Shown in pieces: positions 1 through 5,263 of a stretch of DNA of 5,263 bases. The notes beneath the pieces are model-generated. The model was not told the origin of the DNA and made no database searches. It was given only the letters and a program-made list of their open reading frames with translations. Source of the stretch: Candidatus Dormiibacterota bacterium. Its GTDB lineage: Bacteria; Chloroflexota; Dormibacteria; UBA8260. Within the stretch, counting starts at the first letter, position 1. Each line of letters starts with the position of its first letter. Location of the stretch: contig CATPCA010000165.1 in the NCBI GenBank assembly GCA_955652545.1, forward strand, positions 1 through 5,263. Reading direction: 5' to 3'. A program made the translations under genes and the position numbers.

Positions 1-2
1 GC

Positions 3-407
3 GAGGTTCCCTCGGTGACGACCCTGGCGGCGAAGCGATGGCGCCGGCTGCGCGCCTACGTTGCGAGCATGGGCGAGACACCCACCGACGAGCAGCTCCA
101 CCGTGTGCGGATCCTCGCCAAACGGGTGCGATATGCCGCCGACGCGAGCGTGCCCATCGCCGGCGACGCCGCGGCCGCCTCGGCAGCCAGGGTGGCCGTC
201 CTCCAGACTGTGCTCGGCGAACAGCACGACGCCGTGGTCACCAGCGAGTGGCTGCGCCGACAGGCCGACGCCACGGCGAGCGTCGCATTCGCTGCGGGGC
301 AGCTCGCCGCACTGGAGGTGAGGAAGGTGCACGGCGCGTCGCAGCGCTGGCGCAAGGCCTGGGAGGCCGCGTCGCTGAAGAAGGACTGGCGATGGCTGCG
401 CGGCTGA
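3..407 (+). CDS. CHAD-domain protein, C-terminal part (5' end outside window)
   Basis: This frame is open from the left edge to a TGA at 405-407 and gives about 134 residues. The clearest signature is the helix LHRVRILAKRVRYAAD, which matches the conserved His plus Arg/Lys-rich helix of CHAD domains (usual form LHxLRIxxKRLRYxLE). It is followed by LQTVLGEQHDAVV, the usual LQxxLGxxxD segment of the C-terminal half. CHAD domains are alpha-helical, carry basic surfaces and bind inorganic polyphosphate; many are encoded near polyphosphate kinases. A complete domain is roughly 200-300 residues, so the N-terminal half should lie left of base 1. A GTG at 15 with GAGG at 3-6 could mimic a start, but starting there would leave half a domain, so I treat the gene as edge-truncated. 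Its end overlaps the next gene by 16 nt, suggesting co-translation. Family assignment is fairly sure; the physiological role is inferred. Confidence 0.82.
   Translation, partial: EVPSVTTLAAKRWRRLRAYVASMGETPTDEQLHRVRILAKRVRYAADASVPIAGDAAAASAARVAVLQTVLGEQHDAVVTSEWLRRQADATASVAFAAGQLAALEVRKVHGASQRWRKAWEAASLKKDWRWLRG
377..385 (+). promoter_or_regulatory. Ribosome binding site of the SixA-type phosphatase
   Basis: The purine run GAAGAAGGA lies inside the 3' end of the CHAD gene and ends 6 nt before the ATG at 392. This spacing supports the ATG at 392 as the true start, even though the reading frame stays open far upstream. Confidence 0.6.
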
Positions 408-853
408 TCCATGTCGTCCGCCATGCCCACGCAGGCGACCGCGAGGCCTGGTCGGTCGACGACGACCTGCGTCCGCTGTCGGAGCGCGGTTGCGGCCAAG
501 CGGTGCGGCTGGCCGGTCAGTTCGGCGACAAGATCGAGGCGGTCTACTCGAGCCCGTCGCTCCGCTGCCTCGGCACCGTGCTGCCACTGGCCCGCGCCCA
601 TCGGCTGCCGATCGTCACGCTCGAGGAGCTGTACGAAGGGGGCGGCGCGGCGCTGATGCTGGCGCGGTTGCGCGCCGAACGGCGGGATCCGGTGGTGGCC
701 TGCACGCATGGCGACATCCTCGCCGACCTTCTCGGCCTGCTGATCAGCTCCGGCCTCACGCTGCCATCGCTCCGCGCCGAGAAGGGGTCGACCTGGACGC
801 TCGAGCTCACCGGGGATGTGGTCAGCTCGGCGCGCTACGCCCCGCCACCCTGA
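392..853 (+). CDS. SixA-type histidine phosphatase (stand-alone, 153 aa)
   Basis: A 153-residue member of the histidine phosphatase (phosphoglycerate-mutase-like) superfamily, small SixA type. The N-terminal strand IHVVRHAHAGD carries the catalytic RH motif (R10, H11). SSPSLRC supplies the second conserved Arg (R58), ELYEG (79-83) lies where the family's acidic general acid is usually found, and CTHGD supplies the second catalytic His (H106). The active site therefore looks complete. Such enzymes hydrolyse phosphoryl groups through a phosphohistidine; known substrates include phosphohistidine proteins (E. coli SixA) and nucleotide products (the C-terminal domain of mycobacterial MutT1). The SSPSLRCxxT form is reminiscent of the MutT1 C-terminal domain, but no NUDIX domain is attached. 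There is no signal peptide or membrane segment, so it should be cytosolic. The start at 392 is chosen from the ribosome binding site and because the family fold begins immediately. Substrate is unknown; the link to polyphosphate or nucleotide turnover is inferred from the CHAD neighbour. Confidence 0.85.
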   Translation: MAARLIHVVRHAHAGDREAWSVDDDLRPLSERGCGQAVRLAGQFGDKIEAVYSSPSLRCLGTVLPLARAHRLPIVTLEELYEGGGAALMLARLRAERRDPVVACTHGDILADLLGLLISSGLTLPSLRAEKGSTWTLELTGDVVSSARYAPPP

Positions 854-1820
854 GTCTTGGGGTCCCACCGGCGGCCGGCAGCCGCGGCGGCCGGCCCATG
901 CCGAGCGCCAGCCGGAGCGCCGCGACCCGGTCGGTGGTTATCGAGTCGACGCCGGCGCCGGCGACGGTCTGGGCGACAGCGGGGTCGTTGATCGTCCAGG
1001 CGTTGACGTGGAGCCCGGCGCGGTGCGCCTCATCGACGAGCAGTCCTGAGATCAGCCACTTCTGCACGCAAATGCCCTCGGCCCGAAGGTCGCGGCAGAC
1101 CACGGCGAGGTCGAACGGCAGCCGCGCTCGCCAGGGCAGCCCGGCCAGCCGGGCGAGGCTCTCCTGGGGCCGGTGGCGCAGGTGTCGCGCCATGTGATGG
1201 ACGTCTGACACGCCGCGACGCAGGCCGCCGAGGCTGGCATGGCTCCGCCACAGCCCGGCAAGGACACGCTGCACGTGGTGGGCCGAGTGATCGCCGATGT
1301 CGGGGAACGACGGCCACCTTGCCACCCGCGCCGCGGCGAAGCGTAGGTGGAGCAGCCAGGAAAGGTTCTCCGTGCAGAGCGCGAACTGGTCGAGGTCGCG
1401 GCGGCCGCGGAACCACGCGCCGAGAGCGTGGACGGCGTGTGCCATCTTGAGGTCGAGGAGGATCGGAATTCGGTCACCGAGCTGCTCCCAGACGTCGTCG
1501 AGGGTGAGCAGCTCCGGGTCGTGATCGCGAAGGCCGGCGAGGTCGACGTCAGCCACGAAACGGCCGTCGGGAAGGACGCTGTCGTGGCGCACCACGAGGT
1601 GGCCGTCGGCGCTGCTGCACACGTCGATCTCGATGCGGTCGACCCCGAGAGCCAGTGCCTCGTCGAGGTGACGCCGCGTGGGCGACCCGCCAGGCCGCTG
1701 GATGGCGAGGCCGGCGTGGCCGACCAGTTGAGTGTCTCGAAGGAGGAGGTCGCGGGCGGGTACCGCCACGTCCCGAGCCGCAGCCGGCTGGCGCCTGGTG
1801 TCGGCGGAGGACCTGACCAC
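822..1820 (-). CDS. Glycerophosphodiester phosphodiesterase (GDPD family, UgpQ-like)
   Basis: A 332-residue GDPD-family enzyme expected to hydrolyse glycerophosphodiesters to glycerol-3-phosphate and an alcohol. Visible hallmarks: VGHAG with the first catalytic His (H35); IEIDVCSSADGHLVVRHD with the metal-binding pair E64/D66 and second catalytic His H79; ILLDLK (120-125), matching the usual IEIK strand; and the C-terminal AWTIND and GVDSITTDR motifs that close the TIM barrel. Odd points: the usual HR after the first strand is H-A, and the Glu of the E-x-K strand is Asp. There is no hydrophobic leader, so it should act in the cytosol. It begins 24 nt after the response regulator stop, in the same frame, and is probably the last gene of the pst operon, consistent with phosphorus scavenging. 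The GTG at 1820 has only a distant GGAAGG (16 nt away), so the true start may lie further in; the first ~28 residues are poorly supported. The 3' end overlaps the convergent phosphatase by 32 nt. Confidence 0.87.
   Translation of the reverse strand: MVRSSADTRRQPAAARDVAVPARDLLLRDTQLVGHAGLAIQRPGGSPTRRHLDEALALGVDRIEIDVCSSADGHLVVRHDSVLPDGRFVADVDLAGLRDHDPELLTLDDVWEQLGDRIPILLDLKMAHAVHALGAWFRGRRDLDQFALCTENLSWLLHLRFAAARVARWPSFPDIGDHSAHHVQRVLAGLWRSHASLGGLRRGVSDVHHMARHLRHRPQESLARLAGLPWRARLPFDLAVVCRDLRAEGICVQKWLISGLLVDEAHRAGLHVNAWTINDPAVAQTVAGAGVDSITTDRVAALRLALGMGRPPRLPAAGGTPRLRVAGRSAPS
873..896. repeat. GC-rich inverted repeat near the convergent gene ends
   Basis: GGCCGGC at 873-879 can pair with GCCGGCC at 890-896. 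The 10-nt loop holds the palindrome GCCGCGGC (881-888). It lies 20 nt past the phosphatase stop and inside the C-terminal tail codons of the phosphodiesterase, beyond its catalytic domain. A role as a terminator for the plus-strand unit is possible, but neither strand shows a T-run after it, and GC-rich coding DNA produces such pairs by chance. Confidence 0.25.
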
Positions 1821-1844
1821 GATGTCAGGGTAGGCGCCTTCCGG

Positions 1845-2603
1845 TTAAGCCGAGGTTGGGGTCCCGTTCAGAGTCGAGGCCGGGATCGCCGCATCAAGTC
1901 TGTCGAGGCGGTAGCCGACGCCGAACACCGTGGTGATCCGGAACGGCAGCGTGTCGAAGGGCTCGAATTTCTCGCGCAGCCAGCGGATGTGCACGTCCAC
2001 CGTCTTGTGGTCGCCAAAGAACTTGCTGCCCCAGACCCGGTGGATGATCGTCGAACGCGAGAGAACCCGCCCGGCGTTGGCCATCAACAGTGAGAGAAGG
2101 TCGAACTCCTTCGGCGAGAGGTGCACATCGGTGGCGCCGATGCGGACGGTGCGCGCGGCGCGGTCGAGCCGGAATCCACCGAAGTCCTCGATCTCGCCTG
2201 GCCGGTGTTGCTGGCCGCCGGCAAGCTCGGCGCGGCGCAGCATGGCCGCGACGCGGGCCAACAATTCGTTGAGGGAGAAGGGCTTGGTGACATAGTCGTC
2301 GGCGCCGACCTGAAGTCCCACGACCTTGTCCAGCTCACTTGCCTTGGCGGTGAGCATGAGGATCGGTGTGCTCATCTCGGCGCGGAGCACACGGCACACC
2401 TCGAGCCCGCTCATCTCGGGAAGCATCAGGTCGAGCAGGATGAGGTCGGGATTGCGCTGGCGGGCGAGCTCCAACGCCTGTGTGCCTGTCGACGCCTCGC
2501 TGACCTCGTACCCCTCGCGAGTCAGGTTGTAGCGCAGCGTCTGGCTGATGTTCTCCTCGTCCTCCACGACGAGGATGCGCTTGGGACCGCGCGCCACCGC
2601 CAT
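1845..2603 (-). CDS. OmpR/PhoB-family response regulator (PhoB/RegX3-like)
   Basis: A 252-residue two-component response regulator, probably controlling phosphate-starvation genes. Receiver domain, about residues 9-122: acidic pocket E14-D15, phosphoacceptor D58 in LLDLMLPEMSG, the conserved T85 in MLTAK, and K107 in YVTKPF. All key residues are present, so phosphorylation should be possible. A short linker leads to a winged-helix DNA-binding domain (about 145-235) with LSPKEFDLLSLL, the recognition-helix region KTVDVHIRWLREKFE, and the terminal hairpin ITTVFGVGYRLD. The ATG shares one base with the phoU stop (TGATG), and GAGGAG sits 8 nt upstream. Position directly after phoU in a pst operon makes a PhoB/RegX3/PhoP-like role likely, but OmpR-family members are hard to tell apart by sequence, so I give no symbol. 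No histidine kinase is encoded on either side within the window, so its partner must be elsewhere. Confidence 0.93.
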   Translation of the reverse strand: MAVARGPKRILVVEDEENISQTLRYNLTREGYEVSEASTGTQALELARQRNPDLILLDLMLPEMSGLEVCRVLRAEMSTPILMLTAKASELDKVVGLQVGADDYVTKPFSLNELLARVAAMLRRAELAGGQQHRPGEIEDFGGFRLDRAARTVRIGATDVHLSPKEFDLLSLLMANAGRVLSRSTIIHRVWGSKFFGDHKTVDVHIRWLREKFEPFDTLPFRITTVFGVGYRLDRLDAAIPASTLNGTPTSA

Positions 2604-3274
2604 CAGCCGAGCTCCTCGACCGCGCCAGTCTCGAGGAAGACGAGATCCTCGGCAAGGTTGGTGACCCGGTCGGCGATCCGCTCGAGGTTCATCGACACCA
2701 GGATCATCTGGGTCCCCGGGTACACGTTGCGGCTGTCGCCGACCATGAGCTGGAGGATGTCGTCGACCATGCGGTGGTAGATGCGGTCGACTCGGTCATC
2801 ACGGGCGGCGATCTCGCGAGCGCGGTCGACGTCCCGTGCGACCAGCGCATTGAGCATGTCGCGGACCTGTTCGGCGACGGTGCGCGACAGGATGGGCAGG
2901 TCGACAGGTGCGCCGAGCGGTGGCAGGTCGGACAGATTGCGCGCGATCCGCGCGATGTTCACGCAGTGGTCGCCCATGCGCTCGAGCTCGTCGGACATGT
3001 GCAGGAAGCCGAGGATCTCGCGCAGGTCGCGCGCCACCGGGGCCTGGGTGAGGATCACCGACAGGCAGTGCTCGTGCACCTCGGCCTGGCGCGCGTTGAC
3101 CACGTGGTCACCTGCGATGACCGCGCCGGCAAGTTCGACGTCGCGATCGACCAGCGCGCGGGTGGCGCGGTGGATGGCGATATCGACCATCTCACCCATC
3201 TCCAGGACGAGGTCGCGGATGCGGCGCTGCTCAGTCTCCAGCGAGGGACGATGGGGGTGCGCCAGTGGCTCCAT
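2603..3274 (-). CDS. phoU: Phosphate signalling protein PhoU
   Basis: A 223-residue protein of the usual PhoU length (about 215-240). It shows two tandem three-helix-bundle repeats, each with the family's metal-binding E-x-x-R-x-x-D signature: SDELERMGDHCVNIAR (about 94-109) and MNLERIADRVTNLAED (about 195-210). No signal peptide or membrane segment is seen, so it is a cytosolic or membrane-peripheral helper. PhoU proteins report the state of the Pst transporter to the two-component system and damp phosphate uptake when phosphate is ample. I chose the ATG at 3274, which shares one base with the pstB stop (TGATG), over the TTG one codon upstream. It sits directly between pstB and the response regulator, the expected place for a link between transport and signalling. 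The identification is firm. Confidence 0.95.
   Translation of the reverse strand: MEPLAHPHRPSLETEQRRIRDLVLEMGEMVDIAIHRATRALVDRDVELAGAVIAGDHVVNARQAEVHEHCLSVILTQAPVARDLREILGFLHMSDELERMGDHCVNIARIARNLSDLPPLGAPVDLPILSRTVAEQVRDMLNALVARDVDRAREIAARDDRVDRIYHRMVDDILQLMVGDSRNVYPGTQMILVSMNLERIADRVTNLAEDLVFLETGAVEELG
2612..2617 (-). promoter_or_regulatory. Ribosome binding site of the response regulator
   Basis: Read on the minus strand this is GAGGAG, 8 nt before the ATG at 2603. It lies within the last codons of phoU. With the TGATG junction it supports both direct initiation and translational coupling. Confidence 0.6.
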
Positions 3275-4086
3275 CAACCAAATCGACCCGTGATGTAATC
3301 CTCGGTGCGGCGATCCTTCGGCCTGTTGAAGAGTTCGAAGGTGCTGTTGCTCTCGACGAGCTCGCCGGCTCGGCCGACGCCCATCATCATGAAGGCCGTG
3401 ACGTCGCTGACCCTGGCCGCCTGTTGCATGTTGTGGGTGACGATGATGATGGTCACCTCGTCGCGGAACTCGCGCATCAGCTCTTCCACCTTGAGAGTGG
3501 CGATGGGGTCGAGCGCGGACGTGGGCTCGTCCATGAGGATCACCTCAGGTTCGACCGCCAGGCTGCGCGCCAGGCAGAGGCGCTGCTGCTGACCGCCGGA
3601 GAGGCCTAGGCCCGACCTGCCGAGGCGATCCTTGACCTCCTCCCAGAGACCAGCGCGGTTCAGCGCGCGCTCAACAGGCTCCGCGAGCTCCGCCTTCTTG
3701 TAGCGGCGCTCCAGGCGCAGCCCGTAGGCGACGTTGTCGAAGACCGACATGGGGAACGGGTTGGGCCGCTGAAAGAGCATGCCCATGTGCCGTCGCAGTC
3801 CGATCACGCCGGCCGGGTCGGTTGGAGCCGGAGAGCCGTCGAGGACGATGTCCCCGCTGGTGCGATAGCCGGGGACGAGATCGTTCATCCGGTTGAGCGC
3901 ACGGAGCAGGGTTGTCTTGCCGCAGCCGCTCGGCCCGATGATCGCGGTCACCCTGCCCTTGGCCGCCGAGAAGTCGACCTTGCGGAGTGCCTGGAACTCG
4001 CCGTACCAGGCGTCGAGCCCCCTGGTCTCCACCATCGGCGGCGGCAGGGGCTCGCCCGACTCAGCCGGCACGGCAGCAGAAGCCAC
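3274..4086 (-). CDS. pstB: Phosphate ABC transporter ATP-binding protein PstB
   Basis: A 270-residue ABC ATPase, close to the usual ~250-270 for PstB. Motifs in order (GTG start): Walker [10 protein letters not shown] (51-59); [10 protein letters not shown], typical of PstB; Q-loop [10 protein letters not shown] (Q106), the PstB-specific form; signature LSGGQQQR (162-169); Walker B VILMDE (182-187); D-loop SALD (190-193); switch His in [14 protein letters not shown] (H218); and the ending EDYITGRFG, as in other PstB proteins. It energises phosphate import through PstC and PstA at the inner face of the membrane. The GTG at 4086 follows the pstA stop after 23 nt with no clear ribosome binding site. 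A Pro-rich, non-conserved stretch (about residues 2-17) precedes an alternative ATG at 4035, so the first 17 residues are uncertain. All catalytic residues are intact. It shares one base with phoU. Confidence 0.97.
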   Translation of the reverse strand: MASAAVPAESGEPLPPPMVETRGLDAWYGEFQALRKVDFSAAKGRVTAIIGPSGCGKTTLLRALNRMNDLVPGYRTSGDIVLDGSPAPTDPAGVIGLRRHMGMLFQRPNPFPMSVFDNVAYGLRLERRYKKAELAEPVERALNRAGLWEEVKDRLGRSGLGLSGGQQQRLCLARSLAVEPEVILMDEPTSALDPIATLKVEELMREFRDEVTIIIVTHNMQQAARVSDVTAFMMMGVGRAGELVESNSTFELFNRPKDRRTEDYITGRFG

Positions 4087-4109
4087 GTGGATGCGGAACT
4101 CGGCGGACG

Positions 4110-4991
4110 TCAGATCGCCCCCTGGATGCGGCGAACCGCCCGGCGGGCCGCGTAGCGCGCGGCGACGTTGAAGACCAGGACCAGGAGGATCAGCAGCGCC
4201 GCCACGCCGTCAGCATAGGTGGACGCGTCCGTGACCTGCGCGGGATCGACCTGGCTTCGGAACACGTAGAGGTTGACGGCGAGGGTATCCCCCGGCAGGA
4301 ATGGGTTCAGGCTGTAGTTGGCGTGGTCCGTCGGAGTGCCAACCGTGCCGGTGAACAGCACAGCCGCAGCCTCACCGAAACACCGGCCGGCAATGAGGAT
4401 CACGCCCGTGACCAGTTGCGGCAGCGCAGCCGGGAGCAGCACCCGTGTGATGGTCTGCCAGCGTGTGGCTCCCAGCGCCAGGCTCGATTCACGCAGCGTC
4501 GCCGGCAGCGATCGCAGGGCGTCCTCGCTGATGCGCACCGCGTACGGGAGCGCGATCACGGTCAGCGCAAGCGCCGCCGCCAACCGCGACGGGTGGCTCC
4601 CCGTCGCCTGGACGAAGAGTGCGTAGCCGAACAGGCCGACGACGATCGACGGCAGCGTCGCCAGCGTCTCGGTGGCGCGGCGCACGGCGTTGACGAACTT
4701 GCCAGTCCCGGCGTACTCGGCGAAGTAGATGCCCGCGGCCAGCCCGGTTGGGACGGTCAGGATCACGGTGCTCACCAGCAGGTAGAAGGTGTTGAAGATC
4801 TGCGGGCCGGCACCGCTGCCCACCCTGTCGGTGCTCGGCGGGCTGGTGAAGAAAGCCGCGCGGCCCAGCTCCGACCTGCCCTGGAAGACAGTGAACACGA
4901 GCACCACGACCACCAGCAGGATGAACGTGATGGCCAGGATGCGGACGGCGCCGAAACCCACTGTGTTGGTCAGCCGCGCTCTCCGGTTCAC
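4110..4991 (-). CDS. pstA: Phosphate ABC transporter permease PstA
   Basis: A 293-residue integral membrane permease, normal for PstA. About six hydrophobic segments are visible: ~15-36, 66-91, 110-130, 136-153, 189-213 and 262-279. The NTF..LLVST.. start of the transport domain, [17 protein letters not shown], and the cytoplasmic EAA-type coupling loop [21 protein letters not shown] (about 167-187), which contacts PstB, are characteristic. [14 protein letters not shown] matches the usual R..GE.A.LL.T segment of PstA. With PstC it forms the phosphate channel across the cytoplasmic membrane. The GTG start overlaps the pstC stop by 4 nt (GTGA), indicating translational coupling. Upstream and downstream partners in the usual C-A-B order make the call secure over related permeases. 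Confidence 0.95.
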   Translation of the reverse strand: MNRRARLTNTVGFGAVRILAITFILLVVVVLVFTVFQGRSELGRAAFFTSPPSTDRVGSGAGPQIFNTFYLLVSTVILTVPTGLAAGIYFAEYAGTGKFVNAVRRATETLATLPSIVVGLFGYALFVQATGSHPSRLAAALALTVIALPYAVRISEDALRSLPATLRESSLALGATRWQTITRVLLPAALPQLVTGVILIAGRCFGEAAAVLFTGTVGTPTDHANYSLNPFLPGDTLAVNLYVFRSQVDPAQVTDASTYADGVAALLILLVLVFNVAARYAARRAVRRIQGAI

Positions 4992-5263
4992 GTCCTCATC
5001 TCGCTGCGGCGCTGGGCGAAGCGGATGGCGCTGACACAGCCGAAGGTGATCAGCAGGAGCACCAGCGCGAGCATGTACCGCGCCGCCTCCGCCTTGGGAT
5101 TGGCCCCGAGGTTGCTGATGCCGTCGGTGATCGTGGTGGTCATCGTCATGGTCGGATAGAGAAAGAAGTTGAGCCCGCTGGTGGGGCTGGGGATACGAGC
5201 CACGTTGCCGATGACCAGGGCGACCGCCAGCGCCTCACCCATGGCGCGGGCGAAGCCGAGCAC
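4988..5263 (-). CDS. pstC: Phosphate ABC transporter permease PstC, C-terminal part (5' end outside window)
   Basis: The reading frame runs in from the right edge and ends in a TGA at 4988-4990, giving 91 residues of what is normally a ~300-residue permease. GFARAMGEALAVALVIGN matches the late G.GRA.GE..AV....GN segment of PstC, followed by an external loop ending DGISNLGANPKAEAARY and a final membrane helix MLALVLLLITFGCVSAI with a basic cytoplasmic tail. PstC is the partner channel subunit of PstA. The EAA coupling loop and the other helices should lie beyond 5263, as should any pstS gene and the operon promoter. The first visible codon, GTG, is an internal Val and not a start. Truncation is due only to the window edge. 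Confidence 0.92.
   Translation of the reverse strand: MLGFARAMGEALAVALVIGNVARIPSPTSGLNFFLYPTMTMTTTITDGISNLGANPKAEAARYMLALVLLLITFGCVSAIRFAQRRSEMRT
4993..4997 (-). promoter_or_regulatory. GAGGA run unusually close to the pstA start
   Basis: On the minus strand GAGGA ends only one nucleotide before the GTG at 4991. That is too close for a standard ribosome binding site, so pstA translation more likely depends on re-initiation at the GTGA overlap with pstC. No better spaced alternative start was found nearby. Confidence 0.3.

Noticed and set aside
15..17. GTG at 15 as the true start of the CHAD gene
   Set aside because: GAGG at 3-6 is suitably spaced, but starting here would leave only half a CHAD domain and the frame is open to the window edge.
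38..391. Upstream extension of the phosphatase frame to an ATG at 38
   Set aside because: The extra 118 residues are Arg/Ala-rich, without domain features, and overlap the CHAD frame. The ATG at 392 has a ribosome binding site and begins the phosphatase fold directly.
56..868. 270-codon minus-strand open frame opposite the CHAD and phosphatase genes
   Set aside because: It has low-complexity composition and no motif, while the plus strand holds two recognisable families over the same bases.
1821..1844. Possible promoter or Pho box between the regulator and phosphodiesterase genes
   Set aside because: With only 24 nt, I see no -10/-35 pair and no direct repeats resembling a Pho box.
1347..2093. 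248-codon plus-strand open frame opposite the phosphodiesterase and regulator genes
   Set aside because: It is a shadow of two well-supported minus-strand genes and crosses their junction without any domain signature.
3275..3277. TTG at 3277 as the phoU start
   Set aside because: The ATG one codon later forms the same TGATG junction as at phoU/regulator and is a better start codon.
3987..5159. 390-codon plus-strand open frame opposite pstA and pstC
   Set aside because: Its translation is rich in Arg, Gln and His with no recognisable domain, and it lies fully antisense to clear pst genes. Long antisense frames are expected in GC-rich coding DNA.

Overview
The window is a compact, gene-dense, GC-rich piece of bacterial chromosome centred on phosphate. 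Nearly every base is coding. High G+C, frequent GTG starts, overlapping genes, a CHAD protein next to a SixA-type phosphatase, and a PhoB/RegX3-type response regulator suggest a high-GC Gram-positive lineage (Actinomycetota or a neighbour such as Dormibacterota or Chloroflexota). There is no rRNA or other marker here, so this placement is inference.

Left part, plus strand (1-853): the C-terminal half of a CHAD-domain protein, cut by the window edge, overlaps the start of a small stand-alone SixA-type histidine phosphatase. CHAD domains bind polyphosphate, so this pair probably belongs to a polyphosphate or phosphoryl-metabolite module whose other genes lie to the left of the window.

Right part, minus strand (5263 down to 822): one tightly packed operon reading pstC (3' end only) - pstA - pstB - phoU - OmpR/PhoB-family response regulator - glycerophosphodiester phosphodiesterase. 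pstC/pstA overlap by 4 nt (GTGA). pstB/phoU and phoU/regulator each share one base (TGATG). pstA/pstB are 23 nt apart and regulator/phosphodiesterase 24 nt apart. The promoter and any pstS gene must lie beyond 5263. No histidine kinase is encoded in the window.

Together the operon supplies high-affinity phosphate import (PstCAB), the PhoU brake that links transporter state to signalling, a transcription factor of the type that controls the Pho response, and a cytosolic enzyme that releases glycerol-3-phosphate from phospholipid-derived diesters. The two transcription units converge, and their last genes overlap tail to tail by 32 nt, leaving no room for an intergenic terminator. I see no mobile elements, CRISPR arrays, tRNA or rRNA genes, and no non-coding stretch longer than 24 nt. 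I found no clearly new system. The points most worth checking are the altered HR motif of the phosphodiesterase, the kinase-less regulator, the convergent overlap and the CHAD-SixA pairing.
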